Assembly: GCA_016720925.1 (NCBI GenBank)
Contig: JADKJR010000022.1
Location: forward strand, 52,120 to 116,119
DNA from: Betaproteobacteria bacterium
GTDB taxonomy: Bacteria; Pseudomonadota; Gammaproteobacteria; Burkholderiales; Usitatibacteraceae
Length of the DNA: 64,000 nt
Direction: 5' to 3'
Position 1 is the first letter of the stretch. Every line of letters starts with the position of its first letter. The position numbers and the translations under genes are program-made. Below are positions 56,094 to 64,000 of the stretch, piece after piece. The notes beneath the pieces were generated by a model that was not told where the DNA came from, did not search any database, and saw only the letters and a program-made list of their open reading frames with translations.

Positions 56094-56642
56094 TCATTCG
56101 CCGCTTCGGGAATCATGGGTGAACGCCGGCGTACTCTCAAGGACGAGTATGCGGCTGGTTGAATCCGCCGCGACCAACCACCGGTAGGTCGCGATGACTT
56201 CAAGCGTGCTCATTTCGAGACAGAATCGTTCACTTCCGCCGCCGCCAAATAGCGCGAATTCCCACATGAATGGTTGCGACGGGCGCGCCGCCGTTTCATT
56301 GCGCACAATGTTCGTCTGTGAAAGCGAATGAACAGCCGACCGGCGGAGCGTTTCCAATCGCACACGAATCGACGTTCGCGTTCGGGTGACATCCGGCATG
56401 CCATGCCGATTGAGGTAATAAGCGCGGAAAACGTCTTCCTCTCTCAAACCGCTAAGCTCGATCTCGATGCCGTGCGTCATTCTTCCAATGCTATTGCGTA
56501 TTTCGAACCCGGCTTGTGTCTGACGCGAACGTTCGGATCTTCGCGACACGCACGAAAAATCGGTGGCTTCGCAACTGCCCGGCCGGCGCCGGTCGCTCGA
56601 CCGACGGGGTATCAGGAAAGTGGAATTCAGATGCATGTCCAT
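56094..56642 (-). CDS. Hypothetical protein
   Basis: 182 residues from ATG 56642, which lies after the outer-membrane gene stop. No signal peptide, domain or motif is recognised. Part of it (IEIELSGLREEDVFRAYYLN) looks like an ordinary globular protein. It may be in an operon with the upstream gene. Confidence 0.5.
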   Translation of the reverse strand: MDMHLNSTFLIPRRSSDRRRPGSCEATDFSCVSRRSERSRQTQAGFEIRNSIGRMTHGIEIELSGLREEDVFRAYYLNRHGMPDVTRTRTSIRVRLETLRRSAVHSLSQTNIVRNETAARPSQPFMWEFALFGGGGSERFCLEMSTLEVIATYRWLVAADSTSRILVLESTPAFTHDSRSGE

Positions 56643-56716
56643 TGTTTTCTTCCCTTGCCCGCAGTGGATAGGCATCGGCATGAGGCGGGTCAGCGTGATT
56701 GGATGATTGCAGTGCT

Positions 56717-57514
56717 TCAATTGCGCACCTCGATCGAGGCGCCCACGGCCCACTCCGGGCTGCCGTCAGCCAAACCCTTGACGCCGTAGAGCACCACTCG
56801 CCAATTCGCTGAAACCTTGAGTCCGACCGCGATACTGAGTTCGGACTGTTTGAAACCAAAAGCAGAAGATGGCTGGCGGTAGTCATAGGTGAAATCGATA
56901 TCGCTTGTGCCGTTCAGCCTGTATTTCACACCGGCATTTGCTGCCCAGCCGTTTCTCAGTTCATCATCGATTTCACCGCGGCGCACCTGGTAGGCGACCT
57001 TCGCATGGGGGGTGCAGCGATCGACGCGCCGTGCAAGATTGATTTGCGCGCCGTAATCAATCTTGCCGGTGGAGAATCCTTTTGCGCGGCTTGCCGTTGG
57101 CCACTTGACGCGTCCGGTAAGATCAATCAGCCAGCCCGCGTCGGTTTCCGGCACTTTATAGGTTGCGAAGGTGGCGAGGTCGCCTGCGCCGCGAATTGTT
57201 TTGATCTGATCGTTATCCGATGCACTGCTGCCGACAAGAATATCTGAGTCGGTCACCCGAACGTTGTCATCACTGCGAACCTGAAGATACGGCATGCTGG
57301 CGCCGACGATCCAGGCGGAGGTTTCGGCTGAAACTGAAAAGGGGATCACCAGCAACCGAGTCTTGTCCGTGTCGCCGTATTTGCCTGACGAATAGTCGAA
57401 CCCGCTGGAAACGTTGATGGCAATGTCCGACGCCATTGCCGGATGGAAGAGCAGCGCGAGCCACGCCGCGAGGCCCAGCCAAAGGTATCGTGCTCGAAAA
57501 ATGTTTTTCAACAT
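56717..57514 (-). CDS. Outer-membrane beta-barrel protein
   Basis: 265 residues with a signal peptide (MLKNIFRARYLWLGLAAWLALLF ending PAMA). Alternating beta-strand segments follow, such as DIAINVSSGFDYSSGKYGD, DIDFTYDYRQPSS and SIAVGLKVSANWRVVLYGV. The final residue is Asn, not Phe. A similar outline is seen in proteins annotated as outer-membrane transporters, but I cannot name the family. ATG 57514 fits the signal peptide. Confidence 0.72.
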   Translation of the reverse strand: MLKNIFRARYLWLGLAAWLALLFHPAMASDIAINVSSGFDYSSGKYGDTDKTRLLVIPFSVSAETSAWIVGASMPYLQVRSDDNVRVTDSDILVGSSASDNDQIKTIRGAGDLATFATYKVPETDAGWLIDLTGRVKWPTASRAKGFSTGKIDYGAQINLARRVDRCTPHAKVAYQVRRGEIDDELRNGWAANAGVKYRLNGTSDIDFTYDYRQPSSAFGFKQSELSIAVGLKVSANWRVVLYGVKGLADGSPEWAVGASIEVRN

Positions 57515-57638
57515 GTTCGGTGCCGTCCTGATTATTTTTGCTTGCGGAGTACGGAAAACTTCTCCGGCAGGCCGGTTGCGATTGGGGGCGACCGCACTAT
57601 TCCTGATTCCTGCCGGAGCGCACAACAGTTGCTATGAC

Positions 57639-57923
57639 CTATGCGTGGTTCGCAGGGTCATCGCGGCCACCACCCTTACGGATGTGTCCGGCCGGATCAT
57701 CCGCACCTTGTTTCATGGTGCGACCACGATTGTCGCCAGGTGGGTCATCGCGGCCACGACCTTTACGGATGTGTCCGGCGGGATCGTCCGCACCTTGCCG
57801 CAAGGTGCGTCCACGGTTGTCACCGGGTGGGTCGTCACGGCCGCGGCCTTGGCGGATATGGCCAGGCGCATCATCAGCACCCCGGCGAGCCAGTACGAAA
57901 ACAGGCTGCGCGTGTTTTTGAAT
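57639..57923 (-). pseudogene. Repeat-encoded basic/acidic protein fragment
   Basis: A 94-codon open frame without an upstream ATG, GTG or TTG encodes 29-residue repeats of the type GADDPAGHIRKGRGRDDPP. The 87-bp unit is in frame, and such DDPxGxxRGR-rich proteins occur in Burkholderiales. An alternative frame upstream begins GTG GAT TTC TGG and would join through one missing base, so an indel is likely. The same DNA is open on the plus strand, so the coding strand is not certain. Confidence 0.4.
57655..57893. repeat. 87-bp tandem repeat
   Basis: Two full units (57655-57741, 57742-57828) and a partial third (57829 to about 57893) at exact 87-base spacing. Each begins GGGTCRTCRCGGCC. Confidence 0.88.
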
Positions 57924-57950
57924 CTAGCCAGAAATCCACATCACGACCGT

Positions 57951-57974
57951 ACTTTGGGATTATTTTCCCAAAGT
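57951..57974. promoter_or_regulatory. Palindromic operator O1
   Basis: A perfect inverted repeat ACTTTGGGA-N6-TCCCAAAGT. Its TGGGA-N6-TCCCA centre is the same as O2 in front of the DUF6502 gene. Confidence 0.6.
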
Positions 57975-58345
57975 GTCAAGCTTATTTTTGATTTATCCCA
58001 AGAAATATTGTAAGTATTTGATTTGTCACCTATTGTCTACCCATCAATCGACGAACCCCAACACGCATGGGCGTGTGCAAGCCGAATTCAAATGCGGTCT
58101 TTCGAAGATTTTCCCCATTTTTCAACGAATTCAGGCTGCCCGCCCGGCCAAAGCCCAATCCTGCAGCGTCCCTGCGAATACGGCGATCGGTTGCCGGAAG
58201 ACCAGACGGTCACTGGGCTAACTGTCGTTGCCAGCGCTACGCGCAGCCGGCAACAAAGCACGAAAGTAATCACGCCGACGCCACTGAACGTGCAGAAAAC
58301 TTTCGTATTTACTTGCTTGGCACTTGATTTGAATGAAAATTTCAC

Positions 58346-58378
58346 TTGACTAACTAGCGTGATGGGATAATATTCCCA
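58346..58378 (+). promoter_or_regulatory. Promoter with operator O2 over its -10 box
   Basis: TTGACT (58346-58351), a 16-base spacer, and TAATAT (58368-58373). The -10 is the exact centre of TGGGA-TAATAT-TCCCA (58363-58378). Predicted transcription starts about 58380, three bases before the ATG. Confidence 0.65.
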
Positions 58379-58382
58379 AAAC

Positions 58383-58988
58383 ATGAATAACGATATCAAG
58401 CGCACATTGCACGCTGCAGTACTTCGGTTGCTGAGGCCGCTGGTTCGGCTGCTTTTGCACCACAGCGTGCCTTTTGAAACTTTTGCGGATCTCGCAAGGT
58501 GGGTGTACGTGGACGTGGCCGAAAAGGACTTCACGTTGGCGAACAAGAAGCAGACCGCATCACGCATCTCCGTAATCACGGGGCTCAATCGCAAGGAAGT
58601 CGCGCGCCTGCAGGCGATGACGGTCGAAGACAACACCGGCGCAATCGAGTCATTCAATCGCGCGGAAAAAGTCGTGACCGCGTGGCGGCATGAGTATCCG
58701 AAAGCAGACAGTGCAAGTCATGCAGCCCCGTTGCCGCTGGAGGGCGAGCGGAGTTTCGCGTCGCTAGTTAAACGCTATAGCGGTGATATGCCAGTGCGTG
58801 CGGTGCTTGATGAGCTGTTGCGGGTGGGCGTGGTGCGAAAACTTGATAGCGGTGAGGTTGAACTTATATCCAGAGGCACAATCGTGCCAGATGCGGAAAA
58901 CAGGCAAACTTTGTTAGCAAATTTCGGTTTGGACGCCGGAGCAACGCTTTTCAGCAGATCGTTTTGCCGACAACGTTCTAGCGTCTAG
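58383..58988 (+). CDS. DUF6502 family protein
   Basis: 201 residues. The family N-terminus is clear: VLRLLRPLVRLLLHHSVPFETFADLARWVYVDVAE, then RISVITGLNRKEVARL, which looks like a helix-turn-helix. The middle segment and C-terminal helices fit the family length. DUF6502 genes often precede DUF5666 genes, as here. The palindrome over its own promoter suggests self-repression. No catalytic site is seen. Confidence 0.82.
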   Translation: MNNDIKRTLHAAVLRLLRPLVRLLLHHSVPFETFADLARWVYVDVAEKDFTLANKKQTASRISVITGLNRKEVARLQAMTVEDNTGAIESFNRAEKVVTAWRHEYPKADSASHAAPLPLEGERSFASLVKRYSGDMPVRAVLDELLRVGVVRKLDSGEVELISRGTIVPDAENRQTLLANFGLDAGATLFSRSFCRQRSSV

Positions 58989-59468
58989 CGGAGACAAAGG
59001 CGATCTTCGCAGCGAAAGATCGAGATGTTGCCCAGTTCTACAACATTCCGTGACTTGACGCCAGTTGACTGTGTCGCGCGATCTTTGGCCAACTAGCATG
59101 GACGAACGGCGATCAGAAAAATTTTCGCGAAATCAACTTAACAAGTCTTGATCGAGACTTGATGCACCAAATTCGATACCTGGATATCGGCGGCGCTGTT
59201 CTTCGCGTCATACGGACCGGCACGTTTGAACGCTACGGAATGATCGGAGGCTGGAGCCGAAACTGCTGCCAAAACCACCGAGCAAAGCAAATGAACAGGT
59301 GCCCGTTGTCGTTCGCGAATCCATCTTACAAAATTGGTCATCCTCTAGTTGACCACGGATCAATTTACCATCGCTTGCAACGCTAGCTGCCCCGTAGACA
59401 GATCATCGCCGCATTAACTTTTGCAATTGCGATATCCTCTCCCGCGAACTCTGAGTCGAATCGCACCA
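58989..59468. other. Stretch between DUF6502 and the DUF5666 lipoprotein
   Basis: No gene is supported. Its short frames have no signal peptide or family match, and no clear terminator or promoter was found. Confidence 0.5.
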
Positions 59469-60958
59469 ATGAAATTCGTTAGCAAAAGCACGCGGAACGT
59501 AGTCGTTGTTACATTGCGCTTGCATTTGCTTGCATTCAGTCAAAGGTTTGCCCGGTGGAGGCGCAGGCGGCTCCGCCGCTCCTTCGGCGTCATCACCGAT
59601 TTCGCCAGCATCTACGTCAACGGCGTCGAGTACTTCATCTCCGGCGCCAACATCATCATCAATGGCGTTCCGAATCGGCCCGAAAGCGAACTGAAACTGG
59701 GCATGGCGGTGCGTGTGGAAGGAACCGTCAATTCGGGCGGATTGACCGGTACGGCGACGCTGGTTGAATTCGGTGGCGATATCGAGGGTACGGTCGATGC
59801 GACGCCAGTGATCAACGGCACAAACGGCCGCCTTAACATCCTCGGCCTGGTGATCAACACGGATCGAAAAACCTTTTACGAAAACGTTGCGAATCTCGCC
59901 GCGATCAATGCGGGCGATGTCGTTGAAGTGAGCGGCTTCTTTAACGCCAACGACGGCAGCTATACCGCGTCGCGCGTGGAGAAAAAGGCGTCGCTGATCA
60001 AGTACGAATTGCGTGGCATCATCAGTAATGTGACCGGAACAACGTTCGTGATCGGCCCGTCGCAAGTGGTGGACTACAGCACAGCCGATTTGTCCCACGG
60101 TGCACCTGGCACGCTGGCGAACGGGAAGTACGTCGAAGTCAAGAGAACGACCATAGAACCGGTCGTCGGCACGCTCGTAGCGGATCGTGTATCCATTGAA
60201 AGCTCGGTTCTCGCCAGCACCGACATGCAACTCGGGTTGGTGCAGGGCCTTGCGGCCAATGTCACGCCCACCGGTTTCGTGATGGGTAATCAGCCGATCG
60301 TCATGAACGCGCAAACCGTTTTCGATGGTGCGCCGCTAAGCGCCCTGACCAACGGTGCCAAGGCCGTCGCGACCGGGCCGGTCGTCAGCGGCGTAATGAC
60401 CGCTGCCGCCGTGACCATCACCCCCGCGCTGGTATCCGTAAAATCGCGCAAGACACATGGAGCGGCAGGCGTCAATGACATTCTCATCGCCGCGAGCACC
60501 GACATCAGCGGGGCCGTTACCGTTGAGCCGCGCGCCATGGGCAGCGCGCACAACATCGTCTTCCAGTTCGATGGTCCGATAAGCTCCGTGGGCAGCGTGA
60601 CGTCGAAAGACGCCACCGGCCTGATTGAAGTCGGTTCCGCAACATTCGCGATCCCGGCAATCCCGGAAATGAAGTCGTAGTCACGCTCACCGGCGTGCCG
60701 GACAATCGGCGCGCCAAGATCACGCTAAGCAATATCAACGTTTCTGGCAGCGACGTCGCCGCTTCGATGGGATTTCTGGTTGGCGATGTCAATGGTTCGC
60801 ACGCGGTCACGGCGGGCGATATCAGCGGCGTGAAAGCGCGATCAGGCCAGACATTGGGCAGCACCAATTTCATGCTGGACCTCGATGCGTCTGGTGCGAT
60901 AGACGCTGCGGACTTGTCGATGGTTAAGGCGCGGTCGGGGACCGCGTTGGCGCCGTGA
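59469..60958 (+). pseudogene. Lipoprotein with DUF5666 repeats, Ig-like and dockerin-like domains, frameshifted
   Basis: ATG 59469 starts MKFVSKSTRNVVVVTL. Adding one base at each of about 59516, 59552 and 59583 gives a lipobox LAFAC, a Gly-rich linker and then FGVITDFASIYVNGVEYF, the start of DUF5666 repeats. These continue to about 60400. Next comes SRKTHGAAGVNDILI and an Ig-like piece (VTVEPRAMGSAHNIVFQF). One more missing C near 60667 joins it to a C-terminal two-repeat dockerin-like end (FLVGDVNGSHAVTAGDISGV, then DLDASGAIDAADLSMVKARSG). All four breaks are single missing bases, so the gene is probably intact in the organism: about 497 residues, exported. Confidence 0.75.
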
Positions 60959-61601
60959 AGCAGACTTAAAACGCAAGCACTGGCGCGGCTTCCAGACACA
61001 ACTCGCCTCGAAACGCCCGTGGATGCTGGGTTTTCGATGAAAATTCGCGCTCACGAATCACTGAAGCGACTCTGTGGGTCTGCTTCGATTGCCCCTCATA
61101 AAGATCCCATTCGCTGAACGAAGCAACATTCAAAGTTGCCGTGCGCGGTACCGCGGAACATGAAGGCTATTACATGTTCATGGTGATCGCTCCCGTCTTG
61201 AGGCTATGGCATTACGTTACGGCTCAAGGCGGTGAGGGTCGTCTCTCGGCAGGCTGCAAAAATTCTTGAAGTGTTCCGGCGCCTTCGGTTTTGATTCGTC
61301 CCGTTTGACCGCCGCGGCACAGACGGACATCTCCACCAAGTGGTTCTTACCGGTCCAGACCGTGTGCCTCCGGGTCTAGTGACCTTTCACCCCACCATAT
61401 TGATCCCGTCGCCTGAAGGCGGTGGGTTTATGGATTCCCGATGGGGGACTTCATGCAAGCATTAGACGGCGCGGCGCTTGGAAGCTTCAAGTTAGCTGTC
61501 GGCAAAAAAAAATAGCTTGACATCACTCAATATTACTTTGGAAAATTGTCCCAAATACCAAGAAACAAAGAAACTCGTCCCCACAACCCAAGAGCAGAAT
61601 C
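60959..61601. other. Stretch between the lipoprotein and the peroxidase
   Basis: No intact gene. It contains copy C of the repeat core (60976-60988). The rest is unassigned; a weak CGCC/GGCG hairpin lies near 61411-61422. Confidence 0.45.
60976..60988 (+). repeat. Dispersed repeat core, copy C
   Basis: The exact 13-base core agcactggcgcgg, shared with copies A and B, reads KHWRGF in one frame. Confidence 0.4.
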
Positions 61602-63197
61602 ATGACCCTTCGCCAAACTTCTGCATTGAGCACCCTGTAGACCGCCCTTGCGTCGCAGAATCGCTACTCATTCAGGCTTTTCAAGTGGGCGACGAAGGTT
61701 TGCGCGATCCTGGCAGTCGCGCTCGCTCCGGCGGTCGCGGTACGTGCTGACGACGACGTGTCCGGCAACGCAAAACTCAACGCGATGTTGAAGTCTGTTC
61801 TGCAGCAGGCCGGATTTACCGGCCGCATCGATTCGACGCTTCCGGGGCGCGTCTCGGTCGCGCGATCAATCCGCGTCTTGCCGAACTCGGCCAACTGCTC
61901 TTCTTTGACCGCTCGGGCGGGCTGAACAACGACAATACCTGCGCCGGTTGTCATGCGCCCGCAAGTGGATTTGGCGACACAGTCGATCGCCATCGGCGTG
62001 CAGAGTAATCTGGTCGTTGGCCCGGATCGTAAGGGCCCGCGCAATCAACGCCGCACGCCGTCGGTCGTGAACACGGTGTTCTACCCTGCCCTCATGTGGA
62101 ACGGCCGATTTTCCGCGCCATCGGGTAACCCATTCGACAACTCGCAAGGCTTTCTTTTCCCCGCTCCTGAAGGCGCAAGCCAGTTCCCCGCGAACGATCC
62201 GGTCGTCAAACATCTGCTGATTGCACAGGCGCACATTCCCCCAACCGAACTGGTCGAAGTCGCCGGCCTCAGCGGAACGAAGGGTACACGATTGACCGCG
62301 CTTCGATCAATTCGATGACGGCCTGGGCGGCCCGGTTCCGCTTCCCGATTCATCCGGCTTTCGGAATGAGCCGATTCGCCAGGAAGTCCTGAAGCGCCTC
62401 AATGGCAATGCAGAGTACCGCCGGCGCTTCGGCGCACTGTTCCCGGCGGTCGCGGGAGGCGCACCAATAGACTTCACGATGTTCGGCCGCGCAATCGCGG
62501 AATTCGAATTCTCGCTGACACTCGCGGACGCACCCATCGACATGTTTGCCCGCGGCCAGGTGACTGCGATGTCCACCCGGGAAAAACGCGGGGCGCTCAT
62601 ATTTTCGGTAAAGGCAATTGCGCAAGCTGTCATCACGCGGTGAGCGGAACGTCGAACGAAATGTTCAGCGACTTCAAAATGCACGTGGCCGGTGTGCCGC
62701 AGATCGCGCCGGAATTCGGCGTCAGCAAGAGCAACATGATCTACGACGGCCCGGGTGAGGACGAGGATTTCGGGTTGGAGCAAATCACCGGCAATCCCAA
62801 TGACCGCTACAAGTTCCGCAGTTCACCACTTCGCAATGCCGCACTACAACCTGCCTTTTTTCACAATGGCGCATTTACCCGCATCGAGGATGCAATTCGG
62901 CACCATCTGAATGTGTACGAGTCCGCGCGGCAATATGACGCGTCACGCGCTGGCGTCGACAAGGATCTTCGCCATCGCCTTGGCCCGATTGAACCAGTGC
63001 TGGCACGCATCGATCCACTGCTCGCCACGCCGGTGCGCTTGTCTGAAAACGAATTCAACGACCTCGTGAAATTCGTTCGCGACAGCCTTCTTGACGATGG
63101 CGCGAAAGCGCGCGAGCTGTGCCCACTCATTCCGAAATCGGTACCCAGCGGACTGCCAATGCTGCGCTTTCAGGGATGCCATCGCGGCGACGGCTGA
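61602..63197 (+). pseudogene. Di-heme cytochrome c peroxidase (MauG/CcpA family), frameshifted
   Basis: Reassembled from five frame segments, this is a nearly full-length peroxidase-like protein of about 520 residues. A signal peptide (FKWATKVCAILAVALAPAVA ending VRA) is followed by LGQLLFFDRSGGLNNDNT. Heme site 1 is CAGCH at 61940-61954 and site 2 CASCH at 62619-62633. SDFKMHVAGVPQIAPEFGVS, GLEQITGNPNDRYKFRSSPL and CPLIPKSVPSGLPMLRFQGC follow. The breaks near 61850, 61970, 62285, 62296 and 62602 are mostly single missing G, C or T bases. An in-frame TAG at 61638-61640 follows ATG 61602, so the true start is uncertain. Confidence 0.8.
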
Positions 63198-63364
63198 CGC
63201 GTAGTGATCGATGCGCGGTTCGCAGGTATCGTCACGTTGCTGCGGCCCGCGATGGAGGAGGAATCGGCATGAAAAGGCAGTTGCACTCATCAACAGTTTC
63301 AGGCAACAACTGGCGGGTGCCAGCGAAGAATTGACGTTGGAAAATTTGATAGGAGATCAAGATC

Positions 63365-64000
63365 ATGAATCGCATCATGAATGCAGCAACGAAGCGCCTT
63401 ACGATGATTGGCTATATTTTTGCTGTCAGCATCGTCTCGCTGGTGATACAAGGGTTATCTGCCAGCACTGCCACCGCCGCAACGACGCTGCCGATACTCT
63501 GGACTGCCGGCGGCCTTTCCGCCGGCAACACCAGCGTGGGCAATGCCAGCGGTATTGCCGCCGATCAAGCGGGGAACATTGCCGTGGTGTCGGGTCCGGC
63601 TTTTTAACGCAGTCTGGGCGTCACGTCATATACAGCCGCCGGCGTTGCGGTGGCAACATTCCGTTAGTCCTGTTGCAGGAACATTTCTGGGAAACAGGAT
63701 AGCTGCCGCGCCAAACGGCGATTTCGTTGCGGTCGGAACCAACATTGACTCCCGTGGCAACACCTTCGGCGTCACCATGGTCCGCATCGCCTCGGACGGA
63801 ACGCTTCAGTGGCGAGTGGATTCCGCTGGGACCATTCTCTCGGTGGGACGCCTGGTCGTCGATGCCGGGGGTAATGCCTATCTGGGCTACAACTCGATCC
63901 TGCGTAAGTACAGCCCTTCCGGTGCCCTGCTGTGGGCGACATATACATCAGTTCCCGACGGCGGCGCGGCATTGAGTCCGGACGGCGCCGATGTGGTGGT
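63365..64000 (+). pseudogene. Exported beta-propeller-like protein, frameshifted and cut by the window end
   Basis: A signal peptide (TMIGYIFAVSIVSLVIQGL ending TATA) is followed by LPILWTAGGLSAG and SGIAADQAGNIAVVSGPAF. Two frame changes between about 63600 and 63660 lead into LRWQHSVSPVAGTFLGNRIA, FVAVGTNIDSRGNTFGVTMV, and repeated GTLQWRVDSAG and GALLWATYT units. Such PQQ-like or delta-60 repeats suggest a beta-propeller. It follows the peroxidase on the same strand. The 3' end lies beyond the window. Confidence 0.68.

Noticed and set aside
57414..58013. 199-residue plus-strand frame over the 87-bp repeat
   Set aside because: It starts antisense to the outer-membrane gene signal peptide and crosses operator O1. 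The minus-strand repeat frame looks more protein-like, though neither is certain.
61517..61750. 77-residue plus-strand frame
   Set aside because: It is out of frame with the peroxidase signal peptide it overlaps.

Overview
The window looks like a chromosomal segment of a betaproteobacterium, probably from the Burkholderiales/Nitrosomonadales side. The gene orders that point there are pheT-ihfA-merR-tRNA-Pro, lepA-lepB-DUF4845-rnc-era-recO-pdxJ-acpS-nagZ, earP next to efp (EF-P with Arg32), and uvrC-pgsA near a tRNA-Gly/Cys/Leu cluster. Species cannot be fixed from the sequence alone.

Region by region. 1-1.2 kb: end of pheT, ihfA, a MerR regulator and tRNA-Pro(GGG). 1.6-6.8 kb: the ybbAP-type ABC transporter divergent from a TesA-like esterase, then mnmH. 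6.9-16.3 kb: signalling genes, comprising a Ser/Thr kinase fused to a cyclic-nucleotide-binding domain, a chemoreceptor, a REC-EAL protein, three tRNAs and a large six-PAS-GGDEF-EAL protein. 16.3-29.1 kb: a long minus-strand housekeeping block (pgsA, uvrC, family-5 uracil-DNA glycosylase, efp, earP, nagZ, acpS, pdxJ, recO, era, rnc, DUF4845, lepB, lepA), in which many genes overlap by 4-8 bases. 29.3-35.2 kb: a histone-deacetylase-like enzyme and the MoxR-DUF58-transglutaminase operon with two small followers. 35.6-38.6 kb: histidine phosphatase, phosphotransferase and acyl-CoA dehydrogenase in one overlapping operon.

39.1-49.9 kb is an accessory island: hemerythrin-like protein, OmpR-type regulator plus hybrid histidine kinase, Crp/Fnr regulator, host-attachment-family protein, L,D-transpeptidase, DksA-like zinc finger, an extra GroEL without groES, a nitroreductase and a DUF4136 lipoprotein. 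A redox or low-oxygen stress role is an inference from the families only. 50.6-57.5 kb: a variant TldD/TldE pair, MltD, a GcvR-like ACT protein and an outer-membrane protein.

57.6-64 kb is the least ordinary part: an 87-bp tandem repeat, two related palindromic operators, a DUF6502 protein behind a near-leaderless promoter, a lipoprotein joining DUF5666 repeats to an Ig-like and dockerin-like tail, a MauG/CcpA-type di-heme peroxidase and the start of a beta-propeller-like protein.

A strong technical signal runs through the window. At least seven genes (ihfA, the OmpR regulator, groEL, mltD, the DUF5666 lipoprotein, the peroxidase and the propeller protein) are broken by small indels, most of them one missing base in a short homopolymer. 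Restoring those bases gives proteins that fit their families closely, so most of these genes are probably intact in the organism and damaged in the assembly.
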